Origin: Chrysopilus asiliformis
Lineage: Eukaryota; Arthropoda; Insecta; Diptera; Rhagionidae
DNA: 64,000 bases
NCBI GenBank assembly: GCA_964034945.1
Contig: OZ035960.1
Coordinates: 105,102,433-105,166,432 of the forward strand
Direction: 5' to 3'
Each line of letters begins with the position of its first letter. The first letter of the stretch is position 1. The notes below the pieces were generated by a model. It saw only the letters and a program-made list of their open reading frames with translations, was not told the DNA's origin and searched no databases. Positions 53,993 to 64,000 of this stretch are shown here, piece by piece. The position numbers and the translations under genes were made by a program.

Positions 53993-54335
53993 ATGGTGAA
54001 ACCAAAGGGTATATTAGATTTGCCTTACCGTTTGTAACGCCAAGAACTCGTCATCACACAAAAAAATACCCCCCATACGAACGAAAACGATTTTTGTGAA
54101 TATCTCAAAAACGGTGGATCTTATCAAAAAAGTCCAAGAACAAAAGTTATTTAGGATATGATTTTACATAAAACTCCCATACATCAAAATTCGATTGAAA
54201 TAAATTTTAAAAAATCTTATTGGAAAGTTTGACTTCAAAGTGGAATTTTGGTACAACTGTTCGAATTTTGATACGAATATCACCATACGGGTCTCCAATG
54301 ATTGCCAGATTGGCAATTATAGCTTTTGTTATGTT
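53993..54335 (+). mobile_element. DINE-1/Helentron-like element, copy D
   Basis: TTATACCCGTATGGTGAAAC start; the GTCY block is deleted (jump from CACAAAAAAATACC to CCCCATACGAACG). Subterminal CACCATACGGGT, hairpin ATTGCCAGATTGGCAAT and AGCTTTTGTTATG end. It is inserted within a TTTTTGGG-repeat that continues on the right side. Confidence 0.7.
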
Positions 54336-55070
54336 CTTTGGGTCTTTTTGGGTTTTTTGGGTTTTTTAAAACATTTTTTAACAAGATTTTGATTTCTGCG
54401 TGTCCGTCAGTCTCTCCGTTAACGTCATAACTTTCGAAACGATTAAGCTAGAGACTTGAAATTTTGTATATAGTTGCGTATCTCTTAAATGGCAAGACTA
54501 AATTCTTTAACGGCCAAAATTGGAACATTCCTTTCCCCCTCCCCCATACAATCGAAGCAGTTTTTTGCGATTTTCTCGAAAACGGTCAGTCATATTGAAA
54601 AATTTATAAAGGTAAAATATATTTAAAATAAGATTTTACATATCTCATCCATACATCAAACTGTAATCGGACCACTACTTCCCCCTCTCCTACAAAAATG
54701 GAATACTTTGTTCCTGTTTTCTCGAAATGCGTCGTATCGGAAGATTTATAAAGACCAAATGTGTTTAGAATATGATTTTACATAACCCATCTATACATCA
54801 AACTGTAATCGGACCACTACTTCCCCCTCTCCCACAAAAATGGAATACTTTGTTCCTGTTTTCTCGAAATCTGTGCGTCGTATCGAAAGATTTATAAAGA
54901 TCAAATGTGTTTAGAATATGATTTTACATAAGCGTTTCATACATCAAAATCCAATCGGACTACTCCCTTCCCCCTCTCCTATACAAAAGGATTTTTTTAA
55001 ATAAACATTTTGTTTGTCATCATATAGAGTATTTTACGATTGGTCCCTGGCAATTGTAGCTTTTCTTATG
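54336..55070 (+). repeat. Helentron-like family 2 element with internal tandem units
   Basis: Contains GTGTCCGTCAGTCTCTCCG, then about three tandem units of 150-155 bp (AATGGAATACTTTGTTCCTG, TTTATAAAGA-CAAATGTGT, CATACATCAAACTGTAATCG, ACTACTTCCCCCTCTCC). It ends CATATAGAGTATTTTACG ... CTGGCAATTGTAGCTTTTCT, parallel to the family-1 end. Single-unit copies are at 1.9-2.3 and 4.7-4.9 kb. Confidence 0.65.
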
Positions 55071-55507
55071 TTTATGAACAATATTTCGTTCACTGCAGCC
55101 CTCTCGCCTCGTTTTGTCACCAGTTTTTGGAAATCATGGATTTTTTCAAAAACTAAAAACTACTCAAATTAGGGTTCTATGTTGTACTGACATAGAGCTT
55201 AAAAAAATATCTATCAGAGGGTTTAGGTAAAAAATACTGGTTTTTTTTTTCAAAAATATATTTTTAAGTAAAACCGACAACATTCAGACCGTACCTCATA
55301 CATGAAAAATATCTATTGATATCCAGGAAAGTTACACCATGCTGCGTGTTGTTTTATTATTATTGTTGACTTGATGTTTTGCTTGGGTTTGTCATATGGT
55401 ATTGTGTTTTGGGTGGGATATTATAGGTGGAAAAAAAATCTATGTATCATATATATGTATATGTGAATATGAATATATAAATAATGTTAAACTTTGATTG
55501 ATTCGTA
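55071..55507. other. 3' flank of Ktl
   Basis: No other gene. A minus-strand AATAAA lies at 55353-55358, about 150 nt beyond the Ktl stop, and may be its polyadenylation signal; this is unproved. Confidence 0.35.
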
Positions 55508-56206
55508 TTAATCACGAATAAATACAAATTCATTGTAATGATTCCAGCGATTCTCCTCAGCATCAACACCTGGCTTAGGTTCGGCGGCGCTACCAGCAGT
55601 TCCGGAACCGCAGCTACCAGCTAATCGGAAACCATTTTCATGTAACATATCGAATGCCTGCTCAATGAAACAATGCTTAAGGAAGAAACGTGACGTATAG
55701 CGGTCTGGTCCACCATGATCCGGGTCCCGGGATTCATTTAATGTATCACCAAATACCTCACGGCATAATGCAACACGTCCGCATACCAATATACGTGATA
55801 GCTTCCGGAATTTAACATCCGCGAGGCCATCCTTGCCAAATTGAAAGCTACCACGATAACCGATTGTAATGCATCCACTCTGTGGACGTTGTTCAGCCTC
55901 TAAACTCATACAATCTATCATTGTTGTTAATTTAAAGTATTCAGCTTCATTTTTAAGACGTTCACGCTCCCGAAAGCCCTCCGGTAATGTTATCTGCTTA
56001 TCACGTAAATAATCTAATATAAAACGAAATAAAACACCATCACGATCGAGAAAATATCTCCCTTTACTATCTTTTAAACCATTCTCTTTTGAATTCTTAA
56101 ATAATTCACTTAGTAATGAGTTCTTATCACTTGTTAATGTTGACATTGTACTTGTATAATGAACACCACCAACATTCAATTCAATAATTTCCGTATTATT
56201 AGCCAT
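55508..56206 (-). CDS. Ktl: KCTD12-like BTB/POZ protein
   Basis: Intact 232-residue protein in one exon. Residues about 6-97 form a T1/BTB tetramerisation domain (IIELNVGGVHYTSTMSTLTS, then FLDRDGVLFRFILDYLRDKQ, LPEGF and EAEYFKL). Residues about 112-205 form the H1 domain of the KCTD8/12/16 group (ILVCGRVALCREVFGDTLNE, SRDPDHGG, YTSRFFLKH and EQAFDMLHENGF). The C-terminus NHYNEFVFIRD matches that group. In vertebrates these proteins bind GABA-B receptors and G-beta-gamma and speed desensitisation; the same role here is an inference. Start chosen at 56206 (A at -3, MANN); the frame upstream has no ATG before a TAG at 56284-56282. An intron in the 5' UTR is possible. Fly orthologue: KCTD12-like. 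Confidence 0.93.
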   Translation of the reverse strand: MANNTEIIELNVGGVHYTSTMSTLTSDKNSLLSELFKNSKENGLKDSKGRYFLDRDGVLFRFILDYLRDKQITLPEGFRERERLKNEAEYFKLTTMIDCMSLEAEQRPQSGCITIGYRGSFQFGKDGLADVKFRKLSRILVCGRVALCREVFGDTLNESRDPDHGGPDRYTSRFFLKHCFIEQAFDMLHENGFRLAGSCGSGTAGSAAEPKPGVDAEENRWNHYNEFVFIRD

Positions 56207-56245
56207 ATTTATTCGTGTGTTTATTTGTTTCTTTTTTTTTTGTTG

Positions 56246-56259
56246 GCTCTCTCTCTCTG
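56246..56259 (-). promoter_or_regulatory. GA-repeat upstream of Ktl
   Basis: On the minus strand CAGAGAGAGAGAGCC lies about 45 nt upstream of the Ktl start. It could be a GAGA-factor site or merely a microsatellite in the 5' UTR. No TATA box or initiator was convincingly placed. Confidence 0.25.
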
Positions 56260-56284
56260 GCAATAACACCACCTCTTCAAACTA

Positions 56285-58620
56285 TTTTAAATTTTACTAA
56301 ACAAATACTTATAGCGAAAAATTTGATTAAGTTTTTTTTTTTTTTGGTTTTCGTTTTTTTTTTTAAGAAGTTACAAAGAATTTAGGAAGATCCTTAAAAG
56401 ATTGCGTTAATTTGATTTTGGCCTTTTTATTATACCCGTAATGAGTTCCTTGTTGCTTAAAAATCGACTTTTCTATTATATTCCTTGTGAACCCGCGCGC
56501 AAATTCAACAGCAAGAAAAAACCGAGTTTCGAACTTTTTTTTTTTGACAAAAAAAAATCTGTGCAGTATTAAAATTTTTTCCTGCTTTTCCTTTTAAACG
56601 ATTGTTTTTTTTCACCCTTTCTGTGGTTGTTTTCTGCAGCACTTGGTCCGTTTTTTTTTCGTTCGTATGTTCGTTCGAAACACTTTACAGTCCAACAATC
56701 AAGCACCAACAAGCAGGAAAAAAAGGTTTTTCCCGATAAGAAGAAAAACCCTTGGTATAAACTACTACCGTCGATAGTGTATGTCGTAAAAAGCCTGCCA
56801 CAGGAATGGCAAGAAACGCTTTCGCCAAGGGATAATATTTTTACCCCTGGTTTTTTTCTTATCTCCCAGATGTGCTTTTTCCTTTTGTGTGTATTTTTTG
56901 TCCCTTCGATGATGTTTGTTTGTTTTTTTTTTTTTGCTTGAATCCTGTGCTCCGGTTTTCGGAGAGACGTTGCCTTTCGCCCTGTAAACTGTTATATTTT
57001 ACTTTTTTTTTGTACAGCTTTTCTGTGTTATAGATTGTGCATTAAATGAGGGAAATAACGCTAGCTTTTTATTTATTACGAGTATTTTACCATAGTGAAA
57101 TTTTGACTATTTCATATACACAATGAACGCAGAATCCACAGGCCACAGAGAGATATATAAATAATTCTCTTTGTTGATATTTTGTGGATGCGCGTTAAGA
57201 AAAGCTCGACAGGAAATCAATATGTTGACGTGGTATAAGCACTATTGCTTACTAGCTTTGCCACATTCTACATACACGTTGCTGCTGGCTGGCTTTGCTG
57301 AGTTTTTAGAGCCCCAGTTCGTTCGTCTCTCCACCATAAATTTGACTTGTACATTACTCAATACTAATGGATATATAAATATACAACTATAGTAGAGCTT
57401 AAATGAAATTCATCATATAACTCATCTCTAATATGTTAAACATTGTTCACATGTAAGTCCTTTCACCAGCAACACCGTTAAAATTCACCACCAATCCCAC
57501 ATCAACTCGTAAAGGATGGTAAACGAAAAAAACAACCCTCTCCAGGAAAAAAAAGCCACCATAAAAGCTGTATGGCACCTGAAACACTTTAGTATTCCAT
57601 TCAACTTCAATTAACAGTGTTCGATAGGAATTTTCAAAATTAGTCCAAGAATAAATAACTAGGGACGAAAATATCCCGTAACGCCATCGGCACCGAAAGG
57701 GTTAAAGGTTCTTTTTTCTGTTTCTCCATTTAATTAGTTCAATTATCATCAGCCGAATAATTCAGGATACATTATACTCTGTTATCAAAGCTCATTATAA
57801 CGGAAAAAAAATCCATTTCTCCCTTTTTCGCACTAATCTTGCTAAATATGATATTAATCAACAGTAAGTCCTTAGCGATTTACATTCAGGCGGCTATTAG
57901 CAGTCGTTTTGCTAACGTCCTGCTACACTATACCTTCATAATATACCAATCCGCCCTATGTCCCTTACCACCCCCTTCCCGCAATCACCATCATCACCAA
58001 CGTCGACACACAAACCGAACCAAATGCTTGACGAAAGGAAAAAAAAATCTTTTATGTTCATTAGATAAATTTCGTATAATAACAAATTATAAACTATTGC
58101 AGTTCATATTTCATTGCGTAGATACCCTGAAAGGGTACATACAACACCCTCGAGAAAAACACAACAATATGTTAGATTTTGTAAACATAAACATACAATA
58201 TTCGTCCTTGACATGATATCCCCTCCGTTGTTCACTATTATATGTGAAATTCTAAAAAAACAAATATCCTTGGGCTGTAATCTAAAAATGTTATATGCCT
58301 GTGCAATTACGTGCGATGACAAATTAAAGCGCTTTTAACACACATGTTGTATTCATTAAAATTACAGTGGCAACGTTACATTAATATAGCAAACTTTACT
58401 ACATTTATACCCTTTCTACGTTTTTTTTTTTTGCAAAACAGATCTTTCTAGAAAAATTGAAAAAGTCATTTGCAATTTTCTCGAAAAAATCTTTCAAAAT
58501 AAAAAATTAAGCACGCGTTTTCACGAGGGTGTTTTTTCAAAAGCCAGCAATTTTTGAAATAAAACTTCAATAGTTTTTATTTTCCTCTTCTATAGAGTGA
58601 AAGTATTGTGTTCATGATGG
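56285..58620. other. 5' flank of Ktl, no further gene seen
   Basis: Poly(T) and AT-rich tracts (56328-56362, 56533-56550). Open stretches at 56627-56941, 57171-57392 and 57839-58216 have no domain or conserved look. It may include Ktl 5' UTR and promoter, not resolvable here. Confidence 0.4.
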
Positions 58621-58639
58621 ACCCCGACCTGTGAACGCG

Positions 58640-58853
58640 GGCAGAGAAAAACTTTCTGATCAGTACGAAATCCGTTTCAGGCAAAATTATGAGGATGTCC
58701 GTGCATCTGTCTGTCTGTCGGTCTGTCCGTCGGTCTGTCCGTCGGTCTGTCGATTTGTCGGTCTGTTGGTCTGTCGGTCTGTCGGTCCGTGGGTCTGTCC
58801 GTTGTACGTATCTTAAATAACTCGAGAACGCGTTGATCTAGCGACTTGAAATT
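58640..58853 (+). repeat. Family 3 repeat (GTCTGTCGG-rich)
   Basis: CAGTACGAAATCCGTTTCAG, GAGGATGTCCGTGCATCTG, a (GTCTGTCCGTCG)n block (58708-58800), then ATCTTAAATAACTCGAGAAC and GCGACTTGAAATTTT. Directly joined to copy E of family 1, which has replaced its 3' end. Confidence 0.7.
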
Positions 58854-58854
58854 T

Positions 58855-59429
58855 TTATACCCGTATGGTGAAACCAAAGGGTATATTAACTTTGCCTTAC
58901 CGTTTGTAACGCCAAGATCCCGTCATCACACACAAAAATGAATTACACCAGTGTGTTTAGAATGATAAAAAAATTGAATTTTCCATGTCCGTCCGTCTGT
59001 CCGTCCGTCCGTCTGTCCGTCTGTCTGTCTGTCCGTCTGTCTGTGGCGCGGATTGCGGGCGCACGGATTGAGCTAGAGACTTAAAATTTTGCACAGATCC
59101 GTTTTTCGTAAAATGCGAGACTAAGTTCGTTAATGGGCAAAAATGGACCATTAGGGGGGTACCCCCCATACAAACGAAATCGTTTTTTGTGAATATCTCG
59201 AAAACGGTGCATCTTATCAAAAAAGTCGAAGAACAAAAGTTATTTAGGATATGATTCTATATAAAACTCCCATACATCAAAATCCAATTAGAATAAATTT
59301 TAAAAAATCTTATTGGAAAGTTTGACTTCAAAGTGGAATTTTGGTACAACTGTTCGAATTTTGATACGAATATCACCATACGGGTCTCCAATGATTGCCA
59401 GATTGGCAATTATAGCTTTTGTTATGTTT
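58855..59429 (+). mobile_element. DINE-1/Helentron-like element, copy E (near full length)
   Basis: TTATACCCGTATGGTGAAAC start, GTCCGTCTGTCC block at 58988-59043, CACCATACGGGT at 59375, hairpin ATTGCCAGATTGGCAAT at 59395, end TATAGCTTTTGTTATG. Together with copy B it defines the roughly 575-bp full form. Confidence 0.75.
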
Positions 59430-59571
59430 TATAAATAAGTTTTACAAAAATTGTAGTTTTTATCAACTTTTGGAAAAAAGGGTAGCTATAACGGGTACGT
59501 TCCATACATTTTTTCATGAAAATATACCGTTTTTTTAAATTTCTCGAAACTTATGCGCTTTTGGAAAATAA

Positions 59572-59701
59572 TAGCTGCGTTCCCGATCCGACTGCGCAGT
59601 ACTGGGCAGTAATTTTCATTGGGAACACACTTATTAACTATTACTGCGCAGTACTCCACAGTACTGTCCAGTAATGCGCAGTAGGATCGGGAACGCAGCT
59701 A
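59572..59701. mobile_element. 130-bp MITE with TAGCTGCGTTCCCGATCC ends
   Basis: Terminal inverted repeats of about 32 bp: TAGCTGCGTTCCCGATCC then ACTGCGCAGTACTG at the left, inverted at the right as TGCGCAGTAGGATCGGGAAC then GCAGCTA. The interior keeps repeating CAGTACT/ACTGCGCAG words. Flanks are AT-rich, so the target duplication is unclear. Confidence 0.75.
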
Positions 59702-60039
59702 ATATAAAAAAATTTAAAGGATAGTGTAGAAAATTCTCTACATTATTCGCTTTAACGGATTTTTTTATATCTTTAACGGTTCTCAAGATATTTGAAAAAA
59801 TCGGTTTGTTGAAAATTTCACGAAAACTATGCACTTTTATGAGAAAATTGCATATAACCAAATTCAAAGGAAATAAAATTCCCTGCATTTTTTCCTTAAC
59901 TCTTTTTACGTATCTTATTATTTTTTACAATACATATTTTTTCCGAAGCCAAATATTGCAGAGGTAAGTTTTGTGTTGATCACAACTGAGATTTTATATG
60001 ACAACGAGCAATATCTGTATTAATCTGTAGGTAATCTAT

Positions 60040-60118
60040 CTCATTAACTCACTCATTCACACCCACATTCACTCACTCATTCACTCACTCATTCATTCAC
60101 TAATTCACTTACTCATCA
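60040..60118. repeat. ATTCACTC microsatellite
   Basis: Imperfect (CATTCACTCACT)n of about 80 bp. It precedes a dispersed repeat. Confidence 0.8.
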
Positions 60119-60124
60119 CAGTAT

Positions 60125-60475
60125 CTACCGTGGGTGTCCGCAGGTACCGGCAGGAAAGGAGGGGGTGGGGCATGTGTGTGGCCCCTACCACCCTGGAAAA
60201 TTTCTGCGGACGTACATGGTATCTCCCGCACCATCCAATCGACCGATTGGCATGAAATTTTGCACCCAGAATCGTCTTACCTTTATGTACTTGCTAAAAA
60301 CGGTTTTTTTTTTTTTCAAAATTCCACCCCTAAATGGTACCCACTCCTTGCCATAAAGCCTGGCCATTGGGAGGCTGAGAAATGTCACTCGGAGATTTCG
60401 GGGTCGCTAAACACGAATCTGGTATAGCAATTTCAAAATTCGGGACGGAAGGTCCTGAACAAATAAGTAAACATT
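60125..60475. repeat. Dispersed repeat related to 31.24-31.33 kb
   Basis: Carries GGGGTCGCTAAACACGAATC, TTCAAAATTCGGGACGGAAG and GTCCTG, which resemble the 31.25-kb repeat. The left part (GTACCGGCAGGAAAGGAGGG) is GC-rich. The 97-codon frame inside has no domain. Confidence 0.4.
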
Positions 60476-63425
60476 TTTAAAAGGAGTAGTAAAAGAAAAA
60501 AAAACAAACACAAAAATTATCCACAAAACAATGCAAAAATAAAAAATGCATATCTTCGCAAAATTTTATGGTTTTTGATTTTTTTTTTACCAAACAATCA
60601 AACCGAATCCTTCAAAGTTCTAATTATTGTTGCCGCTATATGTTTATTGCTAGAGGAACTGTTATGTATGGCTAGAAAAGGACCGCGTCGACAGGAGAGG
60701 GGGTAAAGGGGTGGATCCCAGCTTTCAAGGGGCGCAAAAATCGGCATTACTGGAACTCCTCAAAATGATCAAAATTTTTGTTTTGGATTTTATACTCATG
60801 AAAAAAAGCTTTAACAAACCTATCGGCTAAATGATCCGGTATTTTAAGCGATATTTTGAGACAAGTAGTTAAATTTCTCTATTAGCTAGCATTTATAAGG
60901 CTTTTTTTAATCCGGATTATTAATTTTGCCTACTCGATCTGTTATGTCGAATAAAAATATTTGAAACAAAAAAATATATTATTTGGTTTATTTTTATGAG
61001 GCTTTCAACATGTGGTCTTAATGCCCAACAAGATTCACCTGCGGCGCAGTTTTTCAGAAAACTCTGCCATTTAAAAAAAATCGCGATAACTGAGTCATAG
61101 AATGGCTATAGCTACCCAAACAACCATTTGTGATTCAGATTATGTGGCTCTGACCGCAAGATGGCGCTTGCAAATCAGTTTATATTACGGTAGCCGGCAA
61201 AAACCGTTGCAAATCGGGTGCTTTGTGACTAATCGGAGAGTTGTTGTTGTTTTTCATTAAATTCATTGTGTTCGTTTATAAATCACTTGCAAACAGTGTT
61301 TAATAAATTAAATTGGTCAAGAAGTTTTATGCGCCATCATTGACAAAGTCCGTCGCAGAATAAAAAAATTTAAACAATTTCCAAATTAACGTTTAAATGG
61401 ATAACATTTGTTCAATAATGACCTTTAAAATTAGAGATGTTTTTTTCAATAAAAAAGTGAACTTACATCACAAACTGTCCATTTTATTGAAATTAAAAAA
61501 TACTTTAATAAACATAAATTGGCTTCATTTCAATTCCATTGTAAATTTACTTCCAACAAATAATTTCAGAATAAAGAAATGAAGAAAACATTCTTTTCCC
61601 AAGAAAATAATCTAACAGCAAAGTCAAAACGTAAACTTTTCAACAAAATTTTTAAAAAGATTTATACTTCAGAAAATTATTTCTTGAGAAAATTCCTAGG
61701 CTACAAAAACTTTTCTGCCAAGTAAACTTTCAAGGACGAAAAATTTGGCGATCACAAAGCTTTCCTATACCATCTTTTCAGATACGACAATCAACATACA
61801 AGACAACAGACACCAGACTTGGGTAAGCGGCAAAGAAAAGTAAGTGCCTATGAATGAAAAGTGAATGGGGTGGTACTGGAATGGAAAGTAAATGGAAAAA
61901 AAATCTAAAGAAAGAAAGAAAAGCTTAGCGCCAAAGAAAAGCCCACTATGGAAGACCTTTCACAAATTACTAAGAGGCTCCCTTTTTTTGTCCGATTTGC
62001 AGAAAATATCACACTTTGGTGCCTTCAGTTCCATCATATGAATAAGTAGTGAACGAGTCCTTGCGATATCCGTGGGCACCTAAATTCGACTCTATGTCTG
62101 TCGTGTGATTCTCAATCTGTGAGGTCACGCGAATATTTCCGGCCAGTTAAAGACCCCTTCGTGTGATTCAGTTTTCTACAATCGGAGGTCATAAAAGTCA
62201 TTCAATCTAGAAAAAAAATTGCCCAAATTATTCATGGAATACTCAGACTTTTCGCATACTTTGAATGTTTGATGACATTGGCTTTCAAACTAGATGATGA
62301 CCTAAAACCGGGGCATTCATTCCAGTCAGAGGACATTAGGTCAGGTCATATTCTACCCTGAATATATCACAATTCAATCTACATACATACCCAGCCTGAG
62401 AGTCGTTAAAGTCACACAATCGAAACTTTTCCACATTATCATCCTACCTCCATTCGGGGTATCCTCGCTACCCTCGGTTGGGGTTGTTGCTCCAACAACT
62501 ATATGGAGTTTGAATGTGACGACCGAAAACGGGCAAATCCCGATGCCATGAACCAACGCCTAACAAATTGGTCGGAAATTACTTTTTGCTCAATTTCACT
62601 TGGAAAACTGAGTTATTTCCCGAAAACTCTTTGAAAATGGACCGGATAGTAAAAGTGAATTAAAGTCACTCATCGTCCTGCAATACAGCCGCCCCGCGCC
62701 GCGCTGGCCATTATCCGCATGACCTGCCATGCAAACGCTTTCAATCTTGGGAAATTGAAGAAGTTTACCGACAGCAGAAACTTTTTTTCTTATAGTCATT
62801 ATATCCAGATAAGAGCCTTAAAGTGGGTAATCAGGTTAAAAAAAAAGTAGAGCATAATAATAACATCAACAGTACCCACCAGCCAGAATCGAAGACTGTT
62901 TCTCTCTCGCTTTTCGTGTGCGGTGACACCTGTTTTCTATCTGCTCACAACCATCGGAATTGTTGGCAATTCCTGACCCGGCCACAATGCCATCGTTTAA
63001 GCAAAAAAAAAGTTAAAAGCTCGCATATGGGTGCACTTTTTGGGGTTGACATTGGGGATGGTTTCCGTGACAAAAGCAATCGTTTTGCATATAAACTTTA
63101 AATCCCAATCGTCGTTATCAGTACAAAGCATGGCAATTTTTCAATCATCATAAATTCCATAAATGCAGTTTTCCACTTTAACGCTTTCCCACCACCGGAT
63201 ATTATTGGAAAGCTTTTTCATTTCATACACAAGTACGTTGTTGTAAACAATAATAACAGTTTATTGGATTCTAGAACACAGTTCAATACATATGTAGACA
63301 CAATAAAATTGTTGGGAGAATCGACAATTTGTTTAATCATAAATTTTCTTAGAAATTTTCAGTAAATATAGAAAATTTTTTTAATTTTTAAAATTTCGGA
63401 TTCTTTGTCTGAATATTTTTTTCTC
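60476..63425. other. Non-coding DNA, no gene recognised
   Basis: AT-rich, with a more mixed part at 62000-63100. The open stretch 62823-63101 (plus) has no domain. No tRNA or other RNA gene recognised. Confidence 0.4.
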
Positions 63426-63429
63426 TGAA

Positions 63430-63770
63430 TATTTGATATGTCGGTCTGTCTTTCGGTTGTCTTTCGGCTGTCTTTCGGCTGTCTTTCGGTCTGTCTTTCG
63501 GTCTGTCTGTCGGTCTGTCTGTCGGTCTATCTTTCGGTCTGTCTCTCGGTCTGTCTGTCGGTCTGTCTGTCGGTCTGTCTGTCGGTCTGTCTGTCGGTCT
63601 GTCTTTCGGTCTGCCTGTCGGTCTGTCGGTCTGTCTGTCGGTCTGTCGGTTTTATCTATCTTAAATCACTCGAAATCGCGTTGACCTAAAGACTTGAAAT
63701 TTTTTGTAAAAGAGTTGTAAGAAAATCACCGTTTCCTACTCACTTTTGAAAAAGTATCGTTAGCTATAAT
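63430..63770 (+). repeat. Family 3 repeat with (GTCTGTCTGTCG)n block
   Basis: GTCGGTCTGTCTTTCGGTTG words run from 63439 to 63650, then ATCTTAAATCACTCGAAATC and GACTTGAAATTTTTTGT, as in the copy at 58.8 kb. Ser/Val/Cys-rich frames are microsatellite translations. Confidence 0.75.
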
Positions 63771-64000
63771 GGGAACCTCCTACACAATTTTTTTTAAATG
63801 CATTTTTTTGAAAATTTATCTAACACTATGCGCTTTTGAGAAAAAGTGCACACAACCAAATGTAAAATAAATAAAATTTCCTACATTTTTTGCTTCAACG
63901 GTTTTTTATATCTTTCGCTGATTTTGAGATATTTGAAATAATATTTTTTTCCAGATTTTTTCCGAAACTTTAAATATTGTAAATGAAAATCATATGCTTT

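Noticed and set aside
56207..56272. Upstream in-frame extension of Ktl by 22 codons
   Set aside because: It starts with GTG, not ATG, is low-complexity, and the frame is closed by a TAG just upstream; the ATG at 56206 has a good context.

Overview
The window looks like nuclear DNA of a true fly (Diptera). It is AT-rich, with short spliced exons of a kainate-type glutamate receptor, a KCTD12-like gene, dipteran transposon families (412/mdg1-like LTR element, DINE-1/Helentron-like repeats, TTAA-flanked MITEs) and a nuclear copy of fly-like mitochondrial COX2. The species cannot be fixed from sequence alone.

Layout. (1) 0.9-7.1 kb, minus strand: nine exons of a kainate-type ionotropic glutamate receptor, from the start codon and signal peptide through the amino-terminal domain into ligand-binding lobe S1. 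The pore and S2 exons lie beyond the left edge. Introns carry MITEs and Helentron-like copies. (2) 8.39-30.70 kb: a 22.3-kb composite of five arrays of one 13-bp minisatellite (GGTACCCAGGTYC; about 12.6 kb, roughly 960 units). Between the arrays lie four islands of unrelated DNA: an mRNA 3' end with poly(A) beside a fold-back transposon and a decayed 412/mdg1-like retrotransposon (11.36-17.74 kb), a 0.38-kb island, a 2.1-kb island ending in a mitochondrial COX2/tRNA-Lys fragment (22.07-24.18 kb), and a 0.87-kb island. A gypsy-like gag fragment abuts the right end. The arrays lack stops in all six frames, so their very long ORFs are not evidence of protein. (3) 31-55 kb: mostly non-coding sequence with nested MITEs, a LINE fragment, a 122-bp tandem array and GTCY/GACA-rich dispersed repeats. 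(4) 55.5-56.2 kb, minus strand: an intact single-exon KCTD12-like gene (Ktl). (5) 56.3-64 kb: non-coding DNA with more dispersed repeats.

Only two host genes are supported, and both are neural by family (kainate receptor; KCTD12-type, whose vertebrate relatives bind GABA-B receptors). Nothing in the window links them functionally. The most unusual part is the minisatellite composite. Its junctions with mitochondrial, cDNA-like and retroelement DNA, some at a shared GTAC or with inverted templated filler, suggest a break-prone tract patched with foreign DNA, unless the assembly is chimeric there.
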